DNA from: Gymnorhina tibicen
Lineage: Eukaryota; Chordata; Aves; Passeriformes; Artamidae
DNA: 64,000 nucleotides
Assembly: GCA_013399875.1 (NCBI GenBank)
Contig: VXAZ01001668.1
Location: 1,537,377 to 1,601,376, forward strand
Direction of reading: 5' to 3'
This document shows, piece by piece, positions 1-12,100 of the stretch; the stretch's first letter is position 1, and each line of letters begins with the position of its first letter. The notes beneath the pieces are model-generated. The model was not told the origin of the DNA, searched no databases, and saw only the letters and a program-made list of their open reading frames with translations. A program made the position numbers and the translations under genes.

Positions 1-2050
1 TTGTTGCTGTCCAATAAAGTAAAATATAGGAAACCCTTTAGTGTTTCATCAAATTCTTGCTCATTTCAAAGAGGAGAAATATTTCTGTGTCTGGCTCACA
101 TATTAAAAACTTTCCCTGCATATTAAGTTTCATTTTTTTTTTTGTCATAGGCTTAGCTTCAGATCTTTCTATGACTTTTACTAGGGGCTATTTTTGAAGG
201 ATTCAAGTCTGTTTTGCCAGCATAACCTTCAATTTCTAATGAGTGTTATTTCAAAAGAGACTTTTCCACTGGTAGGTAACAGATAATAAAGTTACCTTGA
301 AATTTAATAAGCATTATTTACTCTGTATCTACTAATAAATCCCATCATACATCCTGCTTTCTAAAATGCTAGAGGTTATGATCTCTTCCTATTTGGCATC
401 CAGAAGTTAAAGAAACATTAAATTATTTCACTTGGGGAATCAGACTTTTCTTTTTTTACATTTTAATTTTTTATTTACCTGGTCAAGTAATATTGTTACT
501 ACCACCAATTTTAAGAAAACTTTTTTTAAAAATACTGAATTTATTTTCCCTTTTCAGTCAAATATTCTCCTTCCAGTATTATGGTGAAAATATATATCAT
601 ATTTTCATCATAACATACAGATGTTTTATGCACTCTTTCCTTCTTGTTTCTTCAAGGCCCAGTAAAAACCTAATTACAGTTTTTGCAGAGGCTTTCCTTG
701 AACATTAGTAGATTTTAGATAAGGGATAAAACATGCCATAAATTCACATACATAAGCACTGTGTGTGTATATGTGCCTATATAAATCATTTGCAAACAAT
801 GTTATATTTCCTGGTAAATGCTTTTTTTTAACAATATATCTATATATGCCTCAATAGCCCATTCACACCAACAAGTTTTTTAAAATCAGTAGTAGATATA
901 AATCTGTATCTGTAGTTCCAGTGACCCACATGCATTGCTATCATCCATGGTGGGCGGGGGGTTGTTATAACAGACGTTCTGCGTTGTACTCTAAACTTTC
1001 AAATGTGTTATATTAATTGCCCTGCAGTACCTGGGAGACAATTGAAATGAAATGAGCACATGAAATTCCGTGGTATGAAATATTTCTCCCCTTGATCTAC
1101 AGGGATCCTTTCAGTGCTGCTTTACTGGTACAAAATACATAAGCAGCTTCATCAGCTTAAGTAATTCTCTTTAATTTTTAAATCGTGCAAATTGAGTATA
1201 TTTGGAGAGTTTCTGAAAATGTGTTTGAAGAAATAATTAACAGACTGTTATAAATGATAATAACCAGTATTTCCCAAATTATTTTCTGTTCAGTAATGCA
1301 GCTGGAACAATTTTTATTTTCTTAAAAATAGAAAAAAATCTGTTTCAGCCCAAAGATTCTTCTCCCCCCTTACATCACTAGTTAGATATCAAATATAATA
1401 TGCACATTAAAACATAAACATCACCACACTGAGCCTTTCTCTTTTGATCATTTCGAATTTGACTATTAATACTTTAATTTTCCTTACTCTGTGTGTGTGT
1501 GTAAGCGTATGAGTGCATGCATGTGCCTCTGATCTGGCTTATACACTGTACTAAATTGTTCAGTAAATACTCTGCAGCAGGATAAGGTCTAACTGGAAGA
1601 AAATTGTTGTGAGTTACAGGAAATTAAAAAATTCCTGCAATACCAACCCACTACTCAAAGTCAATCTGTGGTATCCCACAATCCACTCGGCTCTGAAGTC
1701 AAGCCAGAATGATTTTTGAAGAGTAATTTCAAGCCTTATAAAGGGTCACATCATGTATTAAAGCCATATTTGCTTCTGTGTTTTGTAAATTTTGAACTCA
1801 TTACTAAACCTTTGTCTCTTATGCTGTACGTCTGGCTCTGAACTCTCCTTCATCAATCTGATCCCTAGAACTCCAACAAAAAACATGGAACACATTTTGC
1901 ATGTGAAAAAGTGGTAAAACATTAATAGTTACAATCTCGAGGTGCCGGCTTTTAAAGAAGGCTTTAAGAAGCTTATCTCTTTTTTTTGGTACTTTAGACA
2001 GCAAAATCTGAAGCAAGAGATTGCCCAAAACTGCTGTTTTCTGACCACCT

Positions 2051-2117
2051 CTGGGAAGTGCTGAGTGCCCTCAACTCCTGTTGACTTCACAGGAGATTAA
2101 GAGAGCTCAGCACCTCC
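2051..2117. repeat. Inverted-repeat (MITE-like) relic
   Basis: The outer arms GTGCTGAG (2,058-2,065) and CTCAGCAC (2,106-2,113) are perfect complements. The inner arms ACTCCTGT (2,074-2,081) and ACAGGAG (2,089-2,095) flank a TTGACTTC core. This nested stem matches a type of ancient inverted-repeat element, with a core like ATTGACTTCAATGG, that I recall as common in turtles, crocodilians and birds. The family name is not certain. The inverted repeat is seen directly; the family assignment is inference. Confidence 0.6.
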
Positions 2118-3499
2118 CCGTATCAATCCCACAGAGATATATCTATATCTATACGCATACATGTATATACATACATATTTATGTACAAAATGAACTGCTA
2201 ACAAATAGCGGATCACCTACTCTTTTTCTTGGCCAAACTCTTTGTGGGAGGATCAGACCCAAAGCTAGAGGTAAAACCATATGCAATTTACGATAAGCAA
2301 AACGTGTATATAAACAAAATACAATTGGAAATCTGGGAATCATTTATATAGAAAGTGCTGGCAAAGTGCAGGCATATGTGTACAAAACAGTGCAGCACCT
2401 CTACAGATTTCAACAGTTCTGTTTCTAAAGTTTCTGCACTAAGCCTTTGTCGTAACCTGGGGCTGAGAAACAGCACACTGTTAAAGACAAGCGGGTTACC
2501 CCCACAACTTGTTCAGAACCGGGGTGGGACTGCACATCTTAAAACCCAACAAAGCTGTGTGCACAACTTGGGCTTTGATTCTTCTAAGCTCTCTTCTCCT
2601 GAAGGATACCATCATTATCTGCTCTCACTCAAGGCTTCCCACAGCATTTCATTATGTGCCTACATCACATTTACACTGACTGCTCTAAATTCCTCCCATT
2701 TTCCCTGAATACTTTCTTTTTATCCTGATAATAGTCCTGGGGTGAATCAGCTAAAAGAATTTGGAACAATCTAAACAGGGATTTAAGGAAAATATCCAGT
2801 AAAGTGGTTGCAAAATTAGAATGAGAAGCAGCTTGGGCAGGGTTGCAGCCTGCAGCAGCACACATGATGAACCACATGGGAAAACTCCCCATCATGTGGC
2901 TTTCACTGTCTCTGTCACAGGGATGGCCCAGCCAGGTCTGACATGAGCAGGAAGCAAGAAGGATATGTTTTGGCCTTGCCTTTTGTCCTGTAAAAAGGTC
3001 AGAGCTGGCCAGGTTGTCAGCAGAGGAACACCCACTCCTGGTCTGAAGCCAGGCAGACCTTCCTGACCTGTCGGGGTGTGTTAGGCCACCTGCACAGACA
3101 CCAGCGGGGGCTGGATGAGGCGCAGAGCTCTGCTGACACTCCAACAGATCTGTGTGCACTAGGCCAGATCCACACATGTATTCCCCATGCCTGTTCTGTC
3201 CTTTCTCAGTGCTTCAGGCTCCAAGAGACCATGGAGACTTGGCCCAGTGACAAAACTCAAGTTAGAAGTCCCCCTGCACTGAAGAGGTTTGAGTTTCAGT
3301 ATTCAGGATCAAGACAAACATTTCATCTCTACAACCACTATACAGATGCAGCAGTCTTAGACATTTATCTTGGTTCCAGAGCAACGAGTTATTTAAACTA
3401 CACAGGCTCCAACACTACCAAATTCTGGTTCTCTCTTCAGCCAGTGGAAAGCAGCCTTGATGCTTATTTTAGCAGCTTGAATAGGAAGCTTAAACATAA

Positions 3500-3600
3500 T
3501 CTTAATTTCTCACCTGTAAAACTGGGACAATAGTACTCATTAGGGCAAGTAGTATTCTGTAGGTGTGGAGAGAAGTATTTTGAGAAAGATTATTGGGATT
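3500..3600 (-). repeat. MIR/L2-like ancient repeat relic
   Basis: The stretch running TTTCTCACCTGTAAAACTGG, followed by an AATAGTACT-like continuation and then 'ttttgagaaagattattggg', resembles the complement of the widespread MIR/L2 tail that reads 'CCATTTTACAGATGAGGAAA'. It is heavily diverged. It could be chance similarity or another core-SINE family. Confidence 0.4.
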
Positions 3601-6600
3601 ATCTCATGCTGTTATGATGAGGCAAATTTTCATGACAGAAACCAAGAGAACTGAGACTAAAGAAGAACTGGACAAAATTAAAGGATTATGGAAGCTGCAG
3701 AGAAGTTCTACAGCAACTAGTGAGACACAAACTTTGCTCTGAGACAAACAAGACGTGAATTCTTGTTCTTGGTAATACAAGACAGGTGGGTGATGTGTGT
3801 GATCTCTGTGAATCGCTGCCCATCTGAGGTGGGAAGTGGCGCAATTTTAACAGATATTCTACCTGAAGAAAGAAACAAATACAAGCCATTAGAAGTGAAA
3901 AAATATCTGGCAAAAAAAAAACATAGATGAAATATACTTCAAAGAACATTGGGATTGTGATATAACGTTTAATAAAATACATGGAAGAAAAATCTACAGA
4001 AGAGGATAAGAAAAGCAAAATCTTGTTTTATTTTTGTTTCAAGGAAATGATATTGTGTAGCGTATAGCATGTTGATGTTATAGCACATAAAGGTGTAAAC
4101 CTATTAATTGCTAATCTACATTTCTTAGTATAGACATAAGCTCAAAGGATGTTGCACAGTATCTGTCTCTACCTGCACTTATCAGAACAGTTCTGCTCTA
4201 AGCCCAATAAGAAGTAGACTAAATGACATAAACCAGCTAATGCATCTCCACCTCTGACACGATTATACATGTGGTTGTTATAAAATTATGTTGATACATT
4301 TCTTTAGAACTGGAAAACTCACATTTGGGAGGTTGGTTTGAGGTAAGGTGCATCAGAACCATGAAACGAAGGAAGAGGCATTCCTGGAAGTTCAGTGTGT
4401 CTGACTTAGAAATATTTTCAGCCAAAAGACTTCTCCTTGGAGGCCGATAGAGAGAGGTTCTGCAGATCCCCTCTGCAGGAGCATATTCTATATGTCAGAA
4501 CAGACATCACTCCACTATGATCATTATAGCCCCTTGAGCACTCTCTGTTAATGTGGTGGAAGACCAGGCGACTACACCCTGGTAGGTTCCAGGTCCTTTA
4601 GAGCAACTTTAAAGTCTCAGTTTTAACAAATGAAGCATCCCAGTGAAGCTGGTTCTTTCAGACATCAAATGGCTAGGAACATTGTAAAGATGTCTTGAAG
4701 AAGCAGTTGGTTTGGATTAAAAATCAGACCTTCGCCCTGCTCTACACAGGAGAATAAGGTTCTCCAAACGCCCTGCAAATTACACATTTATTTCTGTACA
4801 AATCCCCTTCTCCTTCACCTTTTCTGAAAAGCAGGGAAACCGAAGGTGAAAGAATACAATTATTATACTCTCTTTGTACATTGAACATCTATTCAGGAGA
4901 CAGTAATTGCTAACTCACAGGAGCAGTTTGGGGGTACTTTGTAGCGGCACTAAATACATATTGTGGAGATGCGTGCTGAAGGAAACCCAAATTAGATTGA
5001 TAGAAAGGAACTCAGTTCATTTAAATATTTGCACAACTGATCCAGATGTGACTTCCTTCCATGAATATAGGGTGCAAACAGCAAAGCAAAAATTAATGTG
5101 GAAAAAAATGGCAGTTTGTAATGAGACAGTGGCAACTCTACCATAACTGTGGTTAGGATTGTTTCCATCATAAATCCAGGTTTCCCCTCCCACTGCTACA
5201 AATTACAATAAAATATCTTCAGCTTCATATATGGCATATATGGCCCCTGGCCAGGAAATTGTTTGGGCAAATTTTAGGTCATATGTCAGACACCAAATAT
5301 TTTTTTGAAAGTGAGTCACAGTTTGTCTATTTCTATCCTCACTATTTAGTCACACCATAAATAGCTGCTGTACCACGGGGCTGATCCAGAAAACATAAAA
5401 ATATATTCCTGCGCCTAAGATCTAGCCTGAGATGTGAAAAGCTTTTCATCACGTTTTAAAACTCCTTTTATGACAAATTCAGAAATACAAGATTGGTTAA
5501 AGTATAAATCTTTGAGATTTACAGCCAATGGGAAATTTGCCATGCTGATGAGATATATGAAAATCAATTTTATCATAAATGCCAGTCTATAGATCAGTGA
5601 TATCAGCACCACACATGTCTGTCTTGGGGCTGAATGAGTGGGGACTGTCTTTGGAACACTGTTTGAAAGAGTGTGAGTACCAGCCAAAAGGCAGTTTGGT
5701 TTTCTTCTGGGCCATGTATATAGAAATGCTTGCCATTCTCAGTCAGATGTTCAGTGGCAGAATATTGAATTATATTAATTGACAGCTTTCATGCAGAGGG
5801 ACAGAGGGACCTTCATCAAATTCCAGTGGATGTTGTGGATAGGGACAACCCTGAGGCCAGCACTGGATACAGCTCCAGAAATCATGTCCAGGACTGACAG
5901 TCCTGGAGGATATTTAAGTTTTCCAGGTTTTCATTCTACATTAAATGTGTTTCCTCTTTCTTATGAAACTAAACTCTAGAGAGGAGTAGATTTATATAAA
6001 TCCTATCTCTGCCACATTTTAAGAAACTATGTGTTACAGCTTTTTTCTTAAAAAGAATTCCTCTTTTTAGTAGGCCTGTGGGTCAACGGGTAATTCAACG
6101 TAGTCTAAGCATGACCAGGGAGATATTCATGACCAAAGTTAAACTTTTCTTCACAATGGAACATATGCATATCATCATGTGGAGTTTGGGCATCGCTACA
6201 GTGACTAACATATTTGTGGTACTGCTCCTCCAGGAATTTGATTCCTACCAATATAAGATCAGGTTCATTTGATGTTTATATTGAATCTTGCCATTGGTTT
6301 TGCCATAACCAAGTTGCTTTTGATAATCCATGAAACAGTTTCTGGAAAGTATTCAATGCTAAAATATCTTTTTATTAAACTAATGAAAATCCCTAGCCTG
6401 ATATAAAGAGGTGCAATTATGAAGTCCACCTTGGAATAGCTTAACCTCTCTCATTTCATCCTGGTAAAATCACAGTGTGGCCGTAATTTAAATAGGAGCC
6501 ATCCTTTTAAGGGTTGTGACTGAATGTTTTAGGTTAGCTGTAAGTTTGGGTAATACCTTAAGGATGTCCAAAATGCAAACTGATACTTAACACAAAAGTG

Positions 6601-6915
6601 CCAAGCTCCCAAAGAATCATTAAAAGTTCATTCAAAAAAAGAGCAAGAGAAATCATATATAATAAAATTATGACATTTCTATATGAAATGTGAAGACACA
6701 TAACTGGTCAATCTCCAGTTTTCAAAAGCCATTAGAAAAATTCTCTCTTTTTATCTTCCTGGAGATAATATAGTTCTAGTCTAGCCTGGAAGTCTGTACT
6801 GTAAGGCAAATTTGACAACCCACAGATGTTTTCTGTTTCATTTGTCTTTCTTAAATAGCCATTTGTAGTAACTTAATACTCAGCCTCATAGAAATCATGA
6901 ACTACAAGTTTTGAT

Positions 6916-6992
6916 GCCAAATCCTGCAAATTAGTTCAGCTAAAGGTGAGTTTGATCACAATTCCCATTGACTTTAGAAAGGCAGGAATTCA
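6916..6992. repeat. Inverted-repeat (MITE-like) relic
   Basis: The segment GCCAAATCCTGC on the left is roughly complementary to GGCAGGAATTC on the right, and the right half contains CCCATTGACTTTAG. This is the same CCATTGACTT core and AAATCCTG terminal motif found in the better preserved copy at 49,785-49,856. It is therefore probably a decayed member of the same family. The arms are imperfect, so the boundaries are approximate. Confidence 0.5.
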
Positions 6993-8943
6993 GTCTCAGG
7001 TTAAAGTACCACTAATATGAAAGATAGTGGGAACGTATGCTGAGATCCAAATTCCAAAATTCTTCATTCTTTCAAATTTTGGGTGCATGGAACTGACTTC
7101 ATCCAGTATTTGAAGCCGAATAGACTCACGTGTTCAAGCAGCAGATCACACTAGCCTCTGTATTAATTAAATGGGGTGGTTATCACCTCCTGCATCCTGA
7201 TGGATATTTCTGGTTCTTTCACCAGCCCTGCCACGTCAACCATGATACCAAGCACTTGAGTGGAGCCCAATGAGTCTTCTTGTCCCTGCATACCAAAAAA
7301 GCCAGAGTAAATTAGATTTTCTGAAGCTTTGCTTCATTGTTCAAAGTAAGGAGGCAGGGACAGAGACATCTAAAAGATTTTTTCTTTTCTGCTAATATCT
7401 TCTCATGAAAAAAAATTATTTTAAAAAGGAAAACTTAGTGAAACATCTTTCAAAATGATAGTTCCAAAGTTTTTGTGTCTGAAACCACTTGTAATTACAC
7501 AATTTCCTTCACTTTGATTGAAAAATAAGTGTTGAAATTCAGTATGAAAAACCTCATGTGCATCCAGAATAATTGTGTCCCATCTGGCCAAGAGAAATAC
7601 TTTTACCCATCAAGAGTTTGTTTTTACAATTTCTCAGAATTTCAGGGAAAAAATACTCAGAATATCCTTTTATTTACACAGTTTTTAAACAATGATTTGG
7701 CTTGTTTGTTTTGGAGTTACCAGCAAGCCAAGAAAACAGGCTTGTTCTTGGTGATCTCCCTACTGTTAGGAAGCAGCATGAGAGGGAAACTGCTGTTGTG
7801 CAATGTGAGAGATGAGAAATTAGGGAGCAAGACTGAGAAATAAAAGGCAAATAGTTGGCATCTGGAGAGAGGAAGGAGTGAAGACACAGGCAAGGAACAA
7901 GGAGAGATTATTTCTTTCATGGGGACTTCTGCCTCTTGCTGACCTGGTGGGGTGCATCCCAGGAATCCCCTCGTGTAGAGGATAATGAAAGGAGCCCAGA
8001 GCCAAAGAGTAAACAGTAGTGAAAAGCCCCCAGCCACAATTATAACTGACAGCACATCACTTTTAAACAGAGGTCTGGAGAATAGAGAAGTGCTCAGTTT
8101 TTCAGCAAGGCAAAATTCCATGGAAAGCAGATATTGCTGGGGGCAGAAGGGGTAGAGAAATTAAAGGGACGTCATTCAACTAGATCCAGCTTTCTGTCAA
8201 AAAAAGGGTCACTGCATAATCTTCAGTCAGTTTTATTTGGGGTGGATTCTTAAACTTGAGACCATGCACATTTGTTAAATCTTCACATTCCTTTCTCACT
8301 TTTTAATGTGAAACTCAGTCAAACCTGTATTTCTCTAAATTACATGTGTGCTCTTAGTGTAAGTAGGAAGAGGTGGTTTTAACTTTAAGTTAGAGCTGGG
8401 GTTTAATATGAAATTAAGTAGAGTCTGTGAATGGGTTACATCAGTTATAAGGGGCAACAACAAGTATGCTGATAGATTATATACATGCCTCTATTTGGAT
8501 AAGATCACAGAATAAAATTACTGTTGAGTAAGTCAAATAAAAATATAAATTTTATTTTCCTCCTTATGTAGTTTTTTGGCCTGTTTTTATTTGCATAGAA
8601 ATATCTTTCACCTGTACATTTAAAGAAAATTAAGCAGCCAGACAATTCTGTTCCTGAATTTTAGATGCAAGTTCACAGTGCAACGAGCTAGCAAAGGCTA
8701 ATTTGATGGGGGCAAAAATCTCAGTTTCACAGCAGGTGTGTTCACCTTCCAAGTGACACTTGCTAGTTCATCTCCTGACAGAACCAAGTGGCCTCCTTAT
8801 GTGTGCATTCTCCAGGACCTTCTCAGCTGGATCACTGCCACTTTTTCTGCAATCTGGGAAGCTGGCAAGATGAGGACATTTTTAATCACAGAAGGAAGTC
8901 TCCTTGTCCCATAGGTTTACAACCCTAAATCCAGTGAAGGTTA

Positions 8944-9116
8944 CGTGCAGTTTTGGTCACTGCAATGTAAGATATTAAGTTATTAGAGTGTCCAAAAGAG
9001 GGCAACAAGGATGGTGAAGGGCCTTGCGGGGAGGCTGTTTGAGGAGTGGTTGAGGGCACTCGGTCTGTTCAGCCTAGAGAAGGGTCCCTTGCAACTCAGC
9101 ATATTCTGTGATTCTG
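8944..9116 (+). mobile_element. CR1 LINE fragment with internal deletion
   Basis: The order of segments follows CR1: a 'gcagttttggtcac' block, then 'gtgtccaaaagagggcaaca', then 'ggtgaaggg', then a frame encoding LGLFSLEK, which belongs to the end of the CR1 reverse transcriptase ORF. Right after GAGAAGGGTC the sequence jumps to the CR1 3' tail motif ATTCTGTGATTCTGA. About 300 bases that normally lie between these parts are missing. The copy is inactive and 5'-truncated. Its presence supports a bird or reptile genome. Confidence 0.85.
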
Positions 9117-12100
9117 AGATTCACCCATCCAGATCTCTGCACTGGTTTTGGACCTCCTTGCTGTCTAAGTGTTGGTACAGGATGCCAGAGGTGCTCATCA
9201 AGAGCTGTTGGCCATAACTAAGCCACTCTGCAAAGCCACATCCTTCCATACTAAGAGAATTAGAATTGGGCTTTGACTTCTAGCACCTGTTCCGGGTCCA
9301 GTTTTTTAAGGAGGGTACAGCAAGCTTTCAAGATGTTGCTAACCTCTATACCAATGACTTTATGGGGTAGGAGATCCCTCTTGAAAGCCAATATCTCTTC
9401 TCAGCACAAACAAGAGACGGGAGCTGCACAAATACGAGCATGGATTTATAGCCTCGCAGCTGTGGGGATCTGAGCTGCTATTTGTGTCCGTATTGCAAGT
9501 GGGGTAAACTGCTGCAAGACACAAGAAGGTTTTTATTTGGAACTGGCTGATTCAGCCGTCTCAGGTAGAAGTAGGTTGGTAGTTGTTCTGAGATCTCCAC
9601 AGTCCACCTCTTCAGATTCATAATACAGCACAGAAATGCCAAAGTTTAAATTCTGTGCTCACCTTACCTTCGACACTACCTCATACATCCGGGCCAACTC
9701 TTCCCCATGAGGATCTCCCTTTAATAGTGCAGACTCAAGTGCTAAAATCCTATGTGGAATCACCCAAATGCACTTCCCTTGAAGTGTGAGCAGAGCCCTC
9801 TCTGAGCACACAAAGCCATTTCTCCAGCCAGGAGACACGCAGCCTGGTGTCTGTGCTCTGTAGCAGGTGTATTGTTTCACAGAGTTTTATCACGGCACTA
9901 CCACAGGTGCATTTCACAACTTTCTGTCAAGGAATTTCATCTACTACAAAGCATAACATCCTGGCACTAGGCAAAACTCTTTCTGGGGAATATTTTATAG
10001 CATGCACATGGAAAGGCATCAAGAGAGTAAACACCAATTAGGGAAAAGGCTAAGAACATTGTTAACCCCTAAGGTTCCAAGTAATCATCACCAAAGTCTG
10101 TTTATTCAACTGTGGAATTTGTGTACAACCACAGGGGATATAAAATGGAATTGAAATATGAGAAAGGGCTTGACTATGACTCCAACATAACAAGACAGAG
10201 CTACTTTGATTCATTCCAGCAAAGATACTGGTGTCCTGTGATTCACACAGTGTAGCAGCATTTCCGTGCGTGACACCACTGAATGCCCTTCCAGGATTTT
10301 CTCTGCCTTTGTTCTTCTGAAACAGCTCACAGAACAATGGCACATCTTCGGAAAAAGGGGCTGTCAGAACAGAAGTGTGAAGCTTGTAACCTACCCTTGC
10401 AAAGATGGGCAACTGAGAACCCACAGGGAATTCTCTAATCCTCCACCAGCAGTCAGAATCTGTGCCCTGGAAGAGTGCACAGATTGAGGCATTTAACAGT
10501 GAGGACAAAATGTGAAAGTGTAGTGTCCATTCTCGTGGCAAGGCCAGCTATGGGGAGGGCACCTCACACATGAGGAGATAAAACATGTTTTAAGCAAAGA
10601 CAAGTGAGCAAAGGCCATCACTCTCTTGCTGGAGACGTCCTAGATCATCTCCACCTTCAACAGATAAGATTTCAGAGCTGGGTTCCACACCAATCTACCC
10701 CTGCGCAGTAAATGGGGAAAGGAAGAGTGGATGCTGTGCAAGAAATGGGACATGAGCCCCACCCTCCAAGTCCTCACCTGGGAGATATCCACGCAGAGCT
10801 GGGAAGGGTCCTACAAACAGCTGAAATGAGCACAGAACCTTCAGGGAAGGATAATGACGAACACAGAGAGCTTCTAACATCCATCTTACAACAGCACCAA
10901 CTATTTGTTGCTCTACCTCCACAAGTGGTGTAGGTTCTGAGAGCAGGACTCCCATCACAGCAGACTGCACCTCCTTCCCCATACGACAGCCTCAGCCCTG
11001 TCAAACGGCATCTCCTGCAGGAACCACTTTACCCTTTCCTCAGCCATTCCCTGGGACAAGGGCAGGCCACGGCTGTGCTCAGGCCAGGGCAAGAGGCGAG
11101 TCCTGCCGGGGCTGGTGGAGCCCGGAGCTGCCCAGGAGGTTGGCTGTGTGTCGTTTCCCCCAGATCACTCATCAGGCGTGGTAGGAGAGGGCAGACACTG
11201 TTAGTCTGGGGACACGGCGCCATGCCAGCATCACTGCACAGCTCTTAGATCAGGTGTCTGCCAGCTCTGAGCTCTGGCAGAGGACACGGACGGTCTGTAA
11301 GCAACCCAGGGCTGTAAACAAGTGCGAGCGTTTGCGTAGCATCGAAATATGGACGCGCTTGACTCTTGTTGATTTTGGTTTTGTTGATATAGTTTTTACA
11401 CCATTGCACTACTCATTTGAAGCTTCTGAATTTTTTAATGGCTACTGTTGATTCAAAAGTTTGCATAACTTCTGAATCTGACAAAGTGTTGATGTCTACA
11501 CTTTTCCTGTATCTATTTTTTCTATTTTATTCTATTAGAATAAAGTCTGTAATGAAAAGCTGAAAACAAAAACTCCATGGAAGCACACTTCCTAACCATG
11601 GAAACACATTTCTCAACCCCAAAGATGTGTATGATATGTGGAAACTTGAGAGTAGTACTTCCCAAGAAATCTTGGGGTGTAGACTTTATAATATTACTTA
11701 TGTAATATTATAAAATATTAATTACTACAGGTTTGATCGGAATACAATTTTTATTCAAAATTATTAAACTTCATTTCTGTCTATACAGTATTTCCTTACA
11801 GAATGCTTTATGACATGTTTCTTGAAAATGCACTGGGATATCAAGATGTGACCCATTAATTATTTAACTACTATTTAAATAATAATTATTTAAATAGTCT
11901 TCTATTTTTAAGAAAAATTCTTATTTCTAGTTTCTTTTTCTCTGCAGAATCAATTACATGAACACATGCTTAACTCAATCTTACTGGAAACAATACACTT
12001 CATAAATAAATATATATATATGCTGAACAACTACCACATCTACTCATTGACTTCTGTAGGGATCTTTCATTTTATCCAGAGACAGACAGAGGCCAGATGA

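Larger units (their letters stand above)
1..8943. other. AT-rich gene desert, left part
   Basis: No supportable gene is seen. Open frames are at most about 170 codons, overlap on opposite strands, and lack recognisable domains. The stretch contains a short GT-rich tract near 1,490-1,503, an ATAC/ATAT-rich tract near 2,136-2,186, two inverted-repeat relics and one MIR/L2-like relic (listed separately). The remainder is unique-looking AT-rich sequence with many A and T runs. The frame on the minus strand at 7,717-8,121 is somewhat hydrophobic, but it has no start context or splice structure that would argue for a real exon. Confidence 0.7.

Noticed and set aside
7717..8121. Hydrophobic 134-codon minus-strand frame
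   Set aside because: Some membrane-like stretches but no family resemblance, and a plus-strand frame overlaps. Probably chance.
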